From: Inquilinus sp042743185
Lineage (GTDB): Bacteria > Pseudomonadota > Alphaproteobacteria > DSM-16000 > Inquilinaceae
Assembly (NCBI RefSeq): GCF_042743185.1
Contig: NZ_JBHYMS010000001.1
Location: 261,155-325,154, forward strand
Direction: 5' to 3'
DNA: 64,000 nucleotides
This document shows positions 1 through 9,271 of the stretch, one piece after another. The position numbers were made by a program, and so were the translations under genes. A model generated the notes under the pieces. That model saw only the letters and a list, made by a program, of their open reading frames with translations. It was not told the origin of the DNA and searched no databases. The stretch's first letter is position 1. The number at the start of each line of letters is the position of its first letter.

Positions 1-1
1 G

Positions 2-676
2 ATGTGGGACGGCCGCTTCGCGTCGTCGGAACAGCAGGTCGAGGCTGCGATCCACGACCCGACCGTGATGGGCGAAACCTGGCCGGCCATCATCGACAAG
101 CTGTCGCGGGACCAGGCGCTGAGCCAGGCCTTCGCCGGCCTCTATCCGGAAGGGTTGCAGCCCCAGACCATCACCGACGCGATCGTCGTCTACGAACGGT
201 CCCTGACCACGCCGAACGCGCGGTTCGACAAGTTCCTGCGCGGCGACGCGGCGGCCCTCGGCCCCGACGAGCTCGAGGGCTACAGCCTGTTCAAGACCTA
301 TGGCTGCGCCTCCTGCCACCAGGGGGTGAATGTCGGCGGAAACATGTTCCAGGTGTTCGGGGTGCTGGGGACGCCCGGGGACTACTTCCGGTCGCACGGC
401 GCCGCCGCCGATCCCGATTTCGGCCTCTACAACACCACCAGGGTCGAGGAGGACAAGTTCGTCTTCCGGGTCCCCAGCCTGCGCAACGTCGCGCTGACGG
501 CGCCCTACTTCAACGACGGCTCGGCCGCGACGCTGACCGAAGCCGTCGACGCCATGGCGAAGTACCAGCTCGGGCGCCAGATCTCATCCCGCGACAACGC
601 GCTGATCGTGGCGTTCCTGCGAACCCTGACCGGCGAATACAAGGGGCGCCCCCTCGACGCCCGCCCTTCGCAGTGA
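2..676 (+). CDS. Di-haem cytochrome c peroxidase (CcpA/MauG family), 3' part
   Basis: This is the C-terminal 224 residues of a periplasmic di-haem cytochrome c peroxidase; the gene is open at the left edge. The family reduces hydrogen peroxide with electrons from cytochromes, or acts as MauG-type oxidases. The fragment opens with the WDGR motif that usually lies mid-protein. It then carries one CASCH haem-binding site (residues 102-106 of the fragment), followed by VPSLRNVALTAPYFNDG, the conserved stretch after the second haem. The first haem site must lie upstream of the window. The ATG at position 2 is probably internal. The histidine kinase gene begins 50 bp downstream on the same strand, so co-transcription is possible. 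Confidence 0.88.
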   Translation: MWDGRFASSEQQVEAAIHDPTVMGETWPAIIDKLSRDQALSQAFAGLYPEGLQPQTITDAIVVYERSLTTPNARFDKFLRGDAAALGPDELEGYSLFKTYGCASCHQGVNVGGNMFQVFGVLGTPGDYFRSHGAAADPDFGLYNTTRVEEDKFVFRVPSLRNVALTAPYFNDGSAATLTEAVDAMAKYQLGRQISSRDNALIVAFLRTLTGEYKGRPLDARPSQ

Positions 677-726
677 ATTGGCCCACCGCAATTGAAGAGC
701 CACCGGCCGGTGACGGAGATCACGTC

Positions 727-2430
727 ATGATCATCAGATCCAGGATCGTCTGCAGTGTCTTCATCGCCGTTCTTCTCGCAGTATTGGCGACCCTTCTGGC
801 GATGCTGCGCACGCCGGACACCCGGCCGTCGGAGCTGCTGGCCAGCCTCGCCGAGATGAAGCAGATCGACGCCCTCTGGAGCGCCGACGTCCTGAGCCTG
901 GAGCTGGGCCTGAACCCCAACTACGACTCCGTGGCCGCACCTGTCGGCAAGCTGGCCGAGCGGTATCGGACGATCGAAAGGCTGGCCGCGGGCGACCCGC
1001 TGCCGGACCAGGGCCTGTCGTCGTCGCTCGCCGCATACCGCTCGGCGATGGACGACAAGATCCGCATCGTCGAGCGGATCAAGGCGCAGTATTCGATCAT
1101 CAGCAACTCATCGCGCCTGTTGCCGATCGCCGCGGCGGACCTGTTCGCCGAGCTCGCGGGCAGCGCGGACAGGCCTTCGCCCAACCCGCCGATCGCCGAC
1201 CTGCTGACCCGTATCGTCATCGACGTGGCCAGCTACATCGTCACCCCCAACGAACAGCTTCGGCAGGTCATCGACGGTCAGATGACGGCCCTGCGCGAGG
1301 CCGCCGGCCGGACCTCGCCCGAGGCCGCGGCCAAGGCGGAGACGCTGCTGGCCCATATGGCGGTCATCCTCCGCCAGAAGCAGCTCGGCACCAAGCTGAT
1401 CGTCGACCTCACGGCCGTGCCGACCGCCCAGGCGATCGACCGCCTGCAACGCGACGCCCTGGTGCTGGAGGCCGACCAGAACCGGTACCGGTCGCTGCTG
1501 CGCGACCTGGTGCTGGTGTGCTCCTTCCTGCTGGTCGCCGCGACCGCCTGGGCCGGCTACCTGCTGCGCCGCCACCACCGGCAGCTCAACCGGGACAAAT
1601 CGGCGCTGCTGCAGGCCAATGAGGACGCACAGTCGCAGCTGATCCAGTCGTCGAAGCTGTCCGCCATGGGCCAGATGGTGGCGGGCATCACACACGAGAT
1701 CAACACGCCGCTGGCCTATGTGAAGGCGGTGTTCTGCCTGATCCGGGACCAGATGGCGGAGGTGAACCCGGGCAGCACATCGACGCCCGGTGCGCGCACG
1801 GATGCGGAAGACGGGCAGCCCGACGACCGGATCGGCGAGCTCAACATGCTGATCGACGAGGGGCTGCACGGCCTCGAGGAGATCACCAACCTGATCATCA
1901 CGATGAAGAACTTCTCGCGCCTCGACAAAGGCCGCCTCGAATACGTCGACATCGAAGAGGCCCTGGACAGCGCCGCGCTGATCGCCCGGTCCGAGGTCAA
2001 GTACATCGCGGACACGGTCAAGGACTATGGCAAGATCCCCAAGATCCATGCGTCGGCGACGCAGCTGAAGCAGGTGTTCCTGAACCTGATCAACAACGCC
2101 GCCCACGCCATGGCCGACCAGTCCCGGCGCGGCAAGCTGACCCTGCGCACGCGGGCGGAATCCGAGGACTCGATCCGGATCGAGATCGAGGACAGCGGAA
2201 CCGGCATCCCGGCGGACGTGCTGCCCAGGATCTTCGATCCGTTCTTCACCACCAAGGACGTCGGCAAGGGAACCGGCATGGGGCTGTCGATCTGCTACCG
2301 CATCATCCAGACCCATGGCGGCACCATCTCCGCCAGGTCCCGGCCCGGCGTCGGGACCACCTTCACCATCATCCTGCCGCATCGCGCCAAGGCCGATGCC
2401 GAGCATCGGCTCGAGCAGGTCGCCGCATAA
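727..2430 (+). CDS. Membrane sensor histidine kinase
   Basis: This is a 567-residue sensor kinase. A membrane helix (about residues 5-25) and a second one (about 260-280) bracket a largely helical periplasmic domain that I do not recognise. The cytoplasmic part holds a HisKA region with the H-box GITHEINTP (His323 is the likely phosphosite). A catalytic ATPase domain follows with N box NLINNAAHAM, G1 DSGTGIP, F box FDPFFTTK and G2 GTGMGLSI. The ATG at 727 was chosen because GGAG lies 8 bp upstream and the hydrophobic helix follows at once; the open frame further upstream overlaps the peroxidase gene. The response regulator gene 50 bp downstream is the obvious partner. The signal sensed is unknown. 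Confidence 0.9.
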   Translation: MIIRSRIVCSVFIAVLLAVLATLLAMLRTPDTRPSELLASLAEMKQIDALWSADVLSLELGLNPNYDSVAAPVGKLAERYRTIERLAAGDPLPDQGLSSSLAAYRSAMDDKIRIVERIKAQYSIISNSSRLLPIAAADLFAELAGSADRPSPNPPIADLLTRIVIDVASYIVTPNEQLRQVIDGQMTALREAAGRTSPEAAAKAETLLAHMAVILRQKQLGTKLIVDLTAVPTAQAIDRLQRDALVLEADQNRYRSLLRDLVLVCSFLLVAATAWAGYLLRRHHRQLNRDKSALLQANEDAQSQLIQSSKLSAMGQMVAGITHEINTPLAYVKAVFCLIRDQMAEVNPGSTSTPGARTDAEDGQPDDRIGELNMLIDEGLHGLEEITNLIITMKNFSRLDKGRLEYVDIEEALDSAALIARSEVKYIADTVKDYGKIPKIHASATQLKQVFLNLINNAAHAMADQSRRGKLTLRTRAESEDSIRIEIEDSGTGIPADVLPRIFDPFFTTKDVGKGTGMGLSICYRIIQTHGGTISARSRPGVGTTFTIILPHRAKADAEHRLEQVAA

Positions 2431-2480
2431 GACGGTTCCGCCCCCCTCCCATGACGCTTCGAGGTACGAAGGAGAGCGAG

Positions 2481-3401
2481 ATGACTGACAGGCCCAGCCT
2501 GCTCTTCGTGGACGACGAAGAGCGCATCGTGAAGCTGCTCAAGGTGATGTTCCGGTCCAGCTACGACGTCTACACCGCGACCAGCGGGCGGGAGGCCCTG
2601 GCGATCCTGGAGGCCCACCGGATCGACGTGATCGTCTCCGACCAGCGGATGCCGGAGATGGTCGGGATCGAGCTGCTGTCGCAGGTCTGCAGGCGGTGGC
2701 CCAACACGGTGCGGATCCTGCTGACCGGCTACAGCGACCTGGTCGCCATCATCGGCGCGGTCAATGAAGGCGAGGTGTTCCGCTTCCTCAACAAGCCCTG
2801 GAACCAGGACGAGCTGCGCCAGGTCATCGCCGAGGCGGTCGAGATCGCGCGCGCCGCCCCGACCGCGGCCGAGGAGGTGGAGGCGGTGCTGACGCCGCCG
2901 CTGGGCGTCGCCACCAAGCTGCTGGCGATCGACGGCGTGGCGGCCGACCGCCAGGAAATGCTCGAGATGTTCACCCGCGACTACAGCATCCTGACCGCCT
3001 CCACCATGGAGGAGGCGCTGGAGATCCTGGAGCAGGAGGAGATCGGCGTCATCGTCACCAACAGCGAGGTCGACGGCGTCGACGTCACAGACATGCTGAC
3101 GCGGATCGCCAAGATCGACCCCTCGATCACCGTGGTGGCGACGACCTCCTCTCCCGATGCCGACACCATCGTCAAGCTGATCAACCAGGGGCAGATCTAC
3201 CGCTTCGCCATCAAGCCCCTCAGCCCGAATGTCTTCCGCCTCGCGGTCAGCGCCGCCATCCGCGAGCATCGCCGGCGCCTGGTCGATCCGAGATTCGCCC
3301 GGCAGCCGGTGCCGAGGCAGGTCGAGGCCGCGGCAGCGGAGGGCGGCGGCCTGCTCGACAACATCGTCCGCAGCCTCGGCCGCTTCACCAAGGTCAGCTA
3401 G
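2481..3401 (+). CDS. Response regulator with two receiver domains, second degenerate
   Basis: This 306-residue protein has two CheY-like receiver domains and no recognisable DNA-binding or enzymatic output domain. The first (about residues 6-125) has the acidic pair DDE, phosphoacceptor Asp54 in IVSDQRMP, and the switch region LLTGYSD with the KPW lysine; it resembles RpfG/HD-GYP-type receivers. The second (about 145-265) keeps the fold (VIVTNSEVDG, FAIKPL), but the phosphoacceptor position is Asn194, so it should not be phosphorylated. The ATG at 2481 follows AAGGAGAG at a good distance; an ATG 30 bp upstream has no such site. It probably works with the kinase at 727-2430, as a phosphorelay intermediate or through protein binding. 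Confidence 0.88.
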   Translation: MTDRPSLLFVDDEERIVKLLKVMFRSSYDVYTATSGREALAILEAHRIDVIVSDQRMPEMVGIELLSQVCRRWPNTVRILLTGYSDLVAIIGAVNEGEVFRFLNKPWNQDELRQVIAEAVEIARAAPTAAEEVEAVLTPPLGVATKLLAIDGVAADRQEMLEMFTRDYSILTASTMEEALEILEQEEIGVIVTNSEVDGVDVTDMLTRIAKIDPSITVVATTSSPDADTIVKLINQGQIYRFAIKPLSPNVFRLAVSAAIREHRRRLVDPRFARQPVPRQVEAAAAEGGGLLDNIVRSLGRFTKVS

Positions 3402-3484
3402 GGGCTCATTCCGGCCGGCCTTCAGGGTCGGCGTCGACGTGCCAATGCCGGCCTCCGGCGTCCCGCAAAAAGACGACGCTCCCG

Positions 3485-4816
3485 CTACTTGTCCGCGGAG
3501 GTCACGCGCCACACCGTGTTGCCGACGTCATCGGCGATCAGCAGCGCTCCGGATTTGTCGACGGCGACGCCGACGGGTCGTCCGCGTGCCTCTCCGTCTG
3601 AATTCAGGAAGCCGGTCACCACATCCTGCGCCTTCCCGCTCGGGTGCCCCCCGCTGAAGGGGACGAACACGACCTTGTAGCCGTTGAACTCGCCCCGGTC
3701 CCAGCTGCCGTGCTCCCCGACGAAGGCGCCGCCGCGATAGGCCTGGGGCAGAGCGTCCGCTGTGTAGAAGGCCATCCCCAGAGGAGCGACATGCGAGCTC
3801 AGCGCGTAGTCCGGGAGGATCGCCTTCTCGACCAGGTCCGGGCGCTGCGGCTGGACGCGCGGATCGAGATGCCGGCCGTAATAGCTGTAGGGCCATCCGT
3901 AGAAGCCGCCATCCTTGACCGAGGTCATGTAGTCCGGCACCAGGTTGGGACCCAGCTCGTCGCGTTCGTTCACGACGGTCCACAGCGCGCCGCTCTCGGG
4001 CTCCCAGCTCAACCCGTTCGGATTGCGCAGGCCGGTGGCGAAGAGACGCCAGCGGCCGGTCTGCCGGTCGACCTCCCAGATCGCGGCACGGTTCTTCTCC
4101 GCCTCCATGCCGTTCTCGGCCACATTGCTGTTCGAGCCGATGCCGACATAGAGCAGCGAGCCATCCCGGCTCGCGACCAGGCTCTTGGTCCAGTGATGGT
4201 CGATCGGGCCGCCGGGGAGCGGGGTGACCAGCGTGCCGGGGGCCGTGATCTCGGTGTCGCCGGTATTGAAGGGGAAGCGCAGGATCGCATCGGTGTTCGC
4301 GACATAGAGATCGCTGCCGACCAGGGCCACGCCGAAGGGCGAGCTCAGGCGATCGAGGAAGACGCGGCGCGTCTCGGGCTTGCCGTCGCCATCCGCGTCG
4401 CGCAGCAGCGTGATCCGGTTGCTCGGCAGATCGCCGCCGCCCGTCACCATCGATTCGATCCAGCCCGTCACGATGCTCTTGGGCCGCCGGAGCGGCTCGA
4501 CCCCCGGCGGCTTGGATTCCACGACCAGGACATCGCCATTGGGCAGGACGGTGAGCGAGCGCGGATGCTCGAGGCCGGTGGCCATGGCCTCGATCTTGAG
4601 CCCGTTCGCGACCGTGGGCGTCTCGCCCTCCTTCCACCCGACGACGGAGGCGAGATGCATCGGCGGGAATAGGTATTGCTGCGGCTCGGGAAGGACGGGA
4701 TCGGCCCCGACTTGGCTGTCGGTGTCGAACGCCTCCTCGTTGCAGGCCGCGAGAACCAGGACGGAGGCTCCGATCAGGGCCAAGGCCGCATGTCTGGGGT
4801 GAAGGACTCCGGTCAT
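3485..4816 (-). CDS. Lipid-anchored sorbosone/glucose dehydrogenase-like beta-propeller protein
   Basis: This 443-residue exported protein belongs to the soluble glucose/L-sorbosone dehydrogenase family, whose members are usually PQQ-dependent periplasmic enzymes. The N-terminus has a lipoprotein signal with lipobox VLAAC (Cys25), so it is probably membrane-anchored. Family hallmarks are GLEHPRSLTVLPNGDVLV, DGDGKPETRRVFLD, GLRNPNGLSWEP, NERDELGPNLVPDY and HGSWDRGEFNGYKV, spaced as propeller blades. The ATG at 4814-4816 overlaps the stop of the upstream DUF2231 gene by 4 bp (ATGA), so the two are translationally coupled. A 621-residue open frame that starts further upstream only reads through the DUF2231 gene in the wrong frame. 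The substrate is not deducible. Confidence 0.88.
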   Translation of the reverse strand: MTGVLHPRHAALALIGASVLVLAACNEEAFDTDSQVGADPVLPEPQQYLFPPMHLASVVGWKEGETPTVANGLKIEAMATGLEHPRSLTVLPNGDVLVVESKPPGVEPLRRPKSIVTGWIESMVTGGGDLPSNRITLLRDADGDGKPETRRVFLDRLSSPFGVALVGSDLYVANTDAILRFPFNTGDTEITAPGTLVTPLPGGPIDHHWTKSLVASRDGSLLYVGIGSNSNVAENGMEAEKNRAAIWEVDRQTGRWRLFATGLRNPNGLSWEPESGALWTVVNERDELGPNLVPDYMTSVKDGGFYGWPYSYYGRHLDPRVQPQRPDLVEKAILPDYALSSHVAPLGMAFYTADALPQAYRGGAFVGEHGSWDRGEFNGYKVVFVPFSGGHPSGKAQDVVTGFLNSDGEARGRPVGVAVDKSGALLIADDVGNTVWRVTSADK

Positions 4817-5265
4817 CGCACCGACGCTCCCACGCCGTGGCGATAGACCATCGACCAGCCCATCCAGCCCGTGAACAGAAGGATCAGCACGACCGCGGCC
4901 GACAGGATCAGCCCCCAGGGCACCACCGAGGTCCATCCGTCGCGGGTGTGGATCAGCATGTTCAGCGTCGCCAGGACCAGCACGGCCAGGTTGCCGATCG
5001 CATGCGGCCATGCCGGCGCCTGGGCCCGGACCAGGCGGTTGCCGACAAGATCGATCAGCCCGGCGATTGCGGCGAGATAGGCGAGGATCACGCCGACCGT
5101 GACCAGCCAGGCGGAGAAGTCGGCCCACATCAGCTCGGCGGTGCGCCAATAGGTGATGTCGGTCAGAAGCGTGCCGACGAAGCACGCGATCGGGACCGGC
5201 ACGAGCATCGGGTGGATCGGATGATGGGCGATGTGCGCCGTCGAGCGGAGGTCGGCTCTGGGCAT
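4813..5265 (-). CDS. DUF2231 family membrane protein
   Basis: This is an integral membrane protein of about 150 residues with four predicted helices. It carries the DUF2231 signature HPIHPMLVPVPIA near the N-terminus, and later histidines in WPHAIGNL and LIHTRDGW that may bind haem, as suggested for this family. I chose the ATG at 5265 because AGGAT lies about 6 bp before it; an in-frame ATG at 5295 would add ten residues but has no clear ribosome site. It is coupled by a 4-bp overlap to the dehydrogenase-like lipoprotein. A membrane redox partner for the dehydrogenase is a reasonable inference, not shown by the sequence. Confidence 0.82.
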   Translation of the reverse strand: MPRADLRSTAHIAHHPIHPMLVPVPIACFVGTLLTDITYWRTAELMWADFSAWLVTVGVILAYLAAIAGLIDLVGNRLVRAQAPAWPHAIGNLAVLVLATLNMLIHTRDGWTSVVPWGLILSAAVVLILLFTGWMGWSMVYRHGVGASVR

Positions 5266-5346
5266 CGGGATATCCTGCGGCGATGACAGCTGCATTATCG
5301 CAACGGCCCTCGAACGCGCGGCGTTCCAGGCCGCAGTCGCGCGGAG

Positions 5347-5742
5347 TCATCGCGCGACGTCCGGGTCCGGCTCCGCCGCCCGGCAGCTGGTGAGGCGGAC
5401 CGGATCGGCATCCGCCGGGAGGTATTCACCCATCGGCCGGCAATGCCCGGCAACGCAGATCCTCCAGTCGGCCGTCGCCCCGGAGCGTCGCAGCTCGATC
5501 CCGGGCAGCGGCGGCAAGCCGGGCGTCCAGCGCCATGCGCGGCCGTCGAACCGCGCTTCCGGCGGCGGGTCCATCCCGGCGCCGGAGCCGCGCACGCGGG
5601 CCTCATCCAGCACCAGCCCGGCCGGCGTGTCCCGCCAGTCCTCCTCCCACGCGATCTTCTCGACCGAGTGGGTCCAGGCCAGGGTCAGGCGGTCGGCGCC
5701 GAGCTGGACCAGAAGCCCCAGCGCGGCCAGGCACAGGCTCAC
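5347..5742 (-). CDS. DUF1850 domain protein of the TRAP-TAXI locus
   Basis: This is a 131-residue protein with a short hydrophobic N-terminus (LCLAALGLLVQL). The DUF1850 motifs TLAWTHSVEKIAWEEDW, then ARVRGSGAGMDPPPEA and later the CVAGHC segment, are all present. The family almost always sits next to fused TAXI TRAP permeases, and its function is unknown; a periplasmic or membrane-anchored accessory is likely. The GTG start at 5740-5742 overlaps the stop of the permease gene (GTGA), so translation is coupled. The long open frame running further upstream is an out-of-frame shadow of the permease. Confidence 0.85.
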   Translation of the reverse strand: MSLCLAALGLLVQLGADRLTLAWTHSVEKIAWEEDWRDTPAGLVLDEARVRGSGAGMDPPPEARFDGRAWRWTPGLPPLPGIELRRSGATADWRICVAGHCRPMGEYLPADADPVRLTSCRAAEPDPDVAR

Positions 5743-8015
5743 GCCGGGCGCGCCGGGGCCGGGCGGCGGGAACGCCAGATCTGGCTGCCGATCACGATCG
5801 CGCCCAGGGCGAAGCCGATCTCGTCGGTCATCGGTGCCGCCGCGAACAGGAACAGCGCCGCGGCCGTGCCCACCAGCCGTTCCCAGACCGCCATGCGGAT
5901 GCGGAAGAAGCCGACCGACGCCATGCCCCAGAGGCCGATCGCGAACGCCGTCTTGACCACCATGTAGGCGACCGCCAGCCAGTACGCCGTACCCTCCAGC
6001 CCGGCCACCGGCTGCAGCATCAGCGTCGGGTCGTACACCGCCATATAGGGGATGACGAAGCCCGGGATGGCGATGCGAACCGCCTCGAACCCGATCCTGA
6101 AGCCGCTTTCCTTCGCGATCGGCGCGGCGGCGAAGGCGGCGAGCGCCACCGGCGGCGTCAGATCCGCCATGATGCCGAAGTAGAACACGAACATGTGGCT
6201 GACGATCAGCGGCACGCCGAGCTCGAGCAGCGCGGGCGCCGCGAGGGACGAGGTGATGATGTAGTTCGGGATGGTCGGGATGCCCATGCCCAGGAACAGG
6301 CTGACCAGCATGGTCAGAACCAGGGACAGCGCCAGCGAGTCCTTGCCGATCGAGACCACCCAGTTGCCGAAGATGGTGCCGACGCCGGTCAGGGTCATGG
6401 TGCCGATGACGATGCCGACCATGGCGCAGGCGAGGCCGACCGGCAGCGCCTGCCGGGCGCCGTCCGCCAGCGCGTCGCGGCAGGCATCGAGCGTCTCCTT
6501 GCCGCCCCGGACGAACAGGCTGGCGATCACCAGGGCGACCACCAGCCCGACCACCACCATCACCCCGGCGACCAGGAAGCTGGCGGCCAGCAGGCCGAGC
6601 CCGACCCAGAACACCAGCCGGACGGCCTGGTGCGCGAGCCCCGCGGCGATCGCGCCGCCCAGGATCAGGACAACGGTGAGCGCGAGCCCGACCGAGCCGG
6701 AATAGAGCGGCGTGTAGCCGGCGAACAGCAGATAGACCAGCGCCGCCAGCGGCAGGATCAGGAACCACTTCTCCAGGAGGGCGGCCCGGGCGCTGGGCAG
6801 CTCATGCCGCGGCATGCCGACGAGGCCGCGCTTGCCGGCCTCGAGATGCACCGCCCAGAAGGCGGAGGCGAAGTAGAGGATCGCGGGGATGACCGCTGCC
6901 TGGACGATGTCGGCATAGGGCACGCCGATGGTCTCGGCCATGATGAAGGCGACGGCACCCATCACCGGCGGCATGATCTGGCCGCCCATCGAGGCCGTGG
7001 CCTCGACCCCGCCGGCGAAGGCCGGGCGGTAGCCGAAGCGCTTCATCAGCGGGATGGTGAACTGTCCGGTCGAGACGACGTTGGCGACGCCGGAGCCGGA
7101 GATCGTGCCCATCAGCGCGGAGGAGAACACCGCGACCTTGGCCGGGCCGCCCTGGGCGCCGCCGAACGCCCCCATGGCGATGTCGGTGAACAGCCTGATC
7201 ATCCCGGCCCGCTCCAGGAACGAGCCGAACAGGATGAACAGGAAGATGTAGGTCGCCGACACCGCGGTCGGGGTGGTGTAGATGCCCTCGGTGCCGAAGG
7301 ACATGTGCTCGATCACCTGGTCCGCGGTGTAGCCGCGGTGGTCGAACGGCGCCGGCAGGTGCTGGCCCAGCAGGCAATAGGCCAGGAACAGCCCGGCCAC
7401 GATCGGCAGGGCCGGCCCCATCGCCCGCCAGACCAGGACGAACAGCACCACCAGAGCCGCGATGCCGACCACGAAGTCGGCGTCGGTCAGCTCGCCGGCC
7501 CGGTTCACCAGATCGAAGTAGAAGACCCACTGGTACAGCCCGACCAGGAAGCCGCAGACGCCCAGGCCCCAGCCGAACAGCCGGCCCGCCAGGCCCCCGG
7601 CCCGATGGTTGGCCAGCATGCCGCCGGCGACGAGGCACAGGAATCCGACATGGACGCTGCGGACGATCTGGCTCGGCACCCCACCGCCGAAACCCGCCAC
7701 CAGCACATAGGTGCCGAGCAGGCAGAGGAAGGCGAACAGCGCCTCCGCCACCGGCCGGCCGCGCACCGCATCGGCACCGATCTTCACCGCCCACAGCGCG
7801 AAGGCCGCCCCGATGATGCGCAGCAGGTCGACGCCCGGGACGATCGGCCGGTCGAGCGGCAGCCCGAAGGCGGTCACGATCTGGAAGGCGGAGAAGGCCA
7901 CCGCGATCCAGAACAGGAGCCGCCCGGCGGTTCCGGTCCCGAAATTCTCCGGCAGGCCGTGCTCGGCATTCACCATTGGCACGGCGGTCCCGCCGACCTC
8001 ATGCACCTGCGCCAT
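5739..8015 (-). CDS. TRAP transporter fused permease (TAXI type, DctQM fusion)
   Basis: This 758-residue polytopic membrane protein fuses the small (4-helix) and large (12-helix) TRAP permease subunits, typical of TAXI systems. It imports an organic acid or similar solute with a sodium or proton gradient, together with the binding protein at 8132-9103. Recognisable parts are the LFGSFLERAGM segment, GTISGSGVANVVSTGQFTIPLMK, ATASMGGQIMPPVMGA and GMGIPTIPNYIITSSL, the paired re-entrant motifs of the DctM family. The ATG at 8015 was chosen because GAGGA lies 7-8 bp before it; the open frame extends 40 codons further without support. The ligand is unknown. The binding protein gene ends 116 bp upstream. 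Confidence 0.93.
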   Translation of the reverse strand: MAQVHEVGGTAVPMVNAEHGLPENFGTGTAGRLLFWIAVAFSAFQIVTAFGLPLDRPIVPGVDLLRIIGAAFALWAVKIGADAVRGRPVAEALFAFLCLLGTYVLVAGFGGGVPSQIVRSVHVGFLCLVAGGMLANHRAGGLAGRLFGWGLGVCGFLVGLYQWVFYFDLVNRAGELTDADFVVGIAALVVLFVLVWRAMGPALPIVAGLFLAYCLLGQHLPAPFDHRGYTADQVIEHMSFGTEGIYTTPTAVSATYIFLFILFGSFLERAGMIRLFTDIAMGAFGGAQGGPAKVAVFSSALMGTISGSGVANVVSTGQFTIPLMKRFGYRPAFAGGVEATASMGGQIMPPVMGAVAFIMAETIGVPYADIVQAAVIPAILYFASAFWAVHLEAGKRGLVGMPRHELPSARAALLEKWFLILPLAALVYLLFAGYTPLYSGSVGLALTVVLILGGAIAAGLAHQAVRLVFWVGLGLLAASFLVAGVMVVVGLVVALVIASLFVRGGKETLDACRDALADGARQALPVGLACAMVGIVIGTMTLTGVGTIFGNWVVSIGKDSLALSLVLTMLVSLFLGMGIPTIPNYIITSSLAAPALLELGVPLIVSHMFVFYFGIMADLTPPVALAAFAAAPIAKESGFRIGFEAVRIAIPGFVIPYMAVYDPTLMLQPVAGLEGTAYWLAVAYMVVKTAFAIGLWGMASVGFFRIRMAVWERLVGTAAALFLFAAAPMTDEIGFALGAIVIGSQIWRSRRPAPARPA

Positions 8016-8131
8016 CCTCGCGTTCCTCTTCAGGCCTCCTGCGGCCCGGGGTCTTCGCCCCGCGGCCGCTGCAAGAACCGGAAGCGGACCTCCGCCCGCT
8101 TCTGGACAAGCCGCGCCGACCGGCGCGGCGG

Positions 8132-9103
8132 TCACTGCGGCGGGTTGAGCCCCTTCTCCTTGAAGTATCTCGCTGCGCCGGGATGCAGCGGCAGCGGCAG
8201 GCCGGACAGCGCCGCTTCGAGCTTGATCGCCTTGGCCGCGCTGTGCGCCGCGGCCAGGGTGGCGACATTCTCGTACACCGCCTTGGTCATCGCATAGGCG
8301 AGGTCGTCGCTGACCCCCGCCTGCGTCACCAGGTAATTGACCACCGCGGCGGTGGGAACCGCTGCCTCCTGGCCGGTATAGGTGCCGGCCGGGATGCTGG
8401 CCGGCACATAGGGCAGGCCGACCTTCTCGATGGTCGCCTGCGGGATCTCGACGACCACCACATCCACGGAGGACGCCAGGTCGCGCAGCGAGGCGACGCC
8501 CAGGCCGGCCGATTGCAGGGTGGCATCGAGCTGCCGGTTCTTCATCAGCTCGACCGATTCGGCGAAGGGCAGGTACTCCACCTTGCCGAGGTCGTCATAG
8601 CTGATGCCGGCGCCGGCCAGGATGGTGCGGGCATTCAGCTCCGTGCCGGATTTCGGCGCGCCGACCGACAGGCGCTTGCCCTTGAGGTCGGCCAGCGTCT
8701 TGATGCCGGATTCGCGCGAAGCCACGATCTGGATGTAGTTCGGGTAGATCGCGCCGATCGCCCGCAGCTTGTCGAGCTTGCCCTTGAACCCGGCCTCTTC
8801 CTTGCCGTTCCAGGCGTCGGCCAGGCTGTCGCCGAGGGTGAAGGCGATCTCGCCCTTGCCCTGCTGCAGCAGGTTCAGGTTTTCGACCGAGGCCTTGGTC
8901 GCCTGCACCGAGGGCCGGCTGTCGGGGATCTGTTCGGTGAAGATCTTCGACAGGGCGACGCCGAGCGGATAGTACACGCCCGAGGTTCCGCCCGTCAGGA
9001 TGTTGATGAATTCGGCGGCATTGGCGGGTGTCCCCATCAATGATGCCGTCACGAAAAGCGCGGCCGCCCCAACAATGCGCCGCAGCGAAAATCCCGGTGT
9101 CAT
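8132..9103 (-). CDS. TAXI family TRAP solute-binding protein
   Basis: This 323-residue periplasmic binding protein has a Sec signal peptide (helix AALFVTASLMG, likely cut after ANA). The mature start FINILTGGTSGVYYPLG is the hallmark of the TAXI family. Further conserved stretches are LKGKRLSVGAPKSGTE and a C-terminal YPGAARY-like HPGAARYFKEKG. It hands solute to the fused permease encoded next. The ATG at 9101-9103 follows a GGGGGGGAAAG ribosome site; an upstream in-frame ATG would add 29 hydrophilic residues before the signal and is unlikely. TAXI ligands include glutamate in some species, but nothing here fixes the substrate. Confidence 0.93.
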   Translation of the reverse strand: MTPGFSLRRIVGAAALFVTASLMGTPANAAEFINILTGGTSGVYYPLGVALSKIFTEQIPDSRPSVQATKASVENLNLLQQGKGEIAFTLGDSLADAWNGKEEAGFKGKLDKLRAIGAIYPNYIQIVASRESGIKTLADLKGKRLSVGAPKSGTELNARTILAGAGISYDDLGKVEYLPFAESVELMKNRQLDATLQSAGLGVASLRDLASSVDVVVVEIPQATIEKVGLPYVPASIPAGTYTGQEAAVPTAAVVNYLVTQAGVSDDLAYAMTKAVYENVATLAAAHSAAKAIKLEAALSGLPLPLHPGAARYFKEKGLNPPQ

Positions 9104-9271
9104 CTTTCCCCCCCGTCCTGCAGTTGATTGTTCGTCCGCTCGCGGCGGCGAATCGCTCAAATGCACTGTATATCGCTGACCCGCATGCACAAGCGGATCA
9201 GCCGGCGGCGCGTTGCGCGCATTCCCGCCGACATCTGCGGGTGGCGGCAGGCGGGGGCGGTGCTGACCCTT
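9104..9271. other. Short gap between rhs and the TAXI gene; no immunity gene seen
   Basis: These 168 bp separate the rhs stop from the TAXI binding-protein start, both on the minus strand. A toxin-immunity gene would normally follow the toxin here, but no open frame of useful length with a start and ribosome site fits. The stretch probably holds the promoter of the TRAP operon; I could not pick out convincing -35/-10 boxes. Confidence 0.5.

Noticed and set aside
4..726. Long upstream extension of the histidine kinase frame
   Set aside because: It is the out-of-frame shadow of the cytochrome c peroxidase gene, Arg/Pro-rich, and the signal-anchor and ribosome site both place the start at 727.
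5743..6768. Upstream extension of the DUF1850 frame
   Set aside because: It lies entirely within the TRAP permease gene in another frame; the GTGA overlap gives a natural start at 5742.
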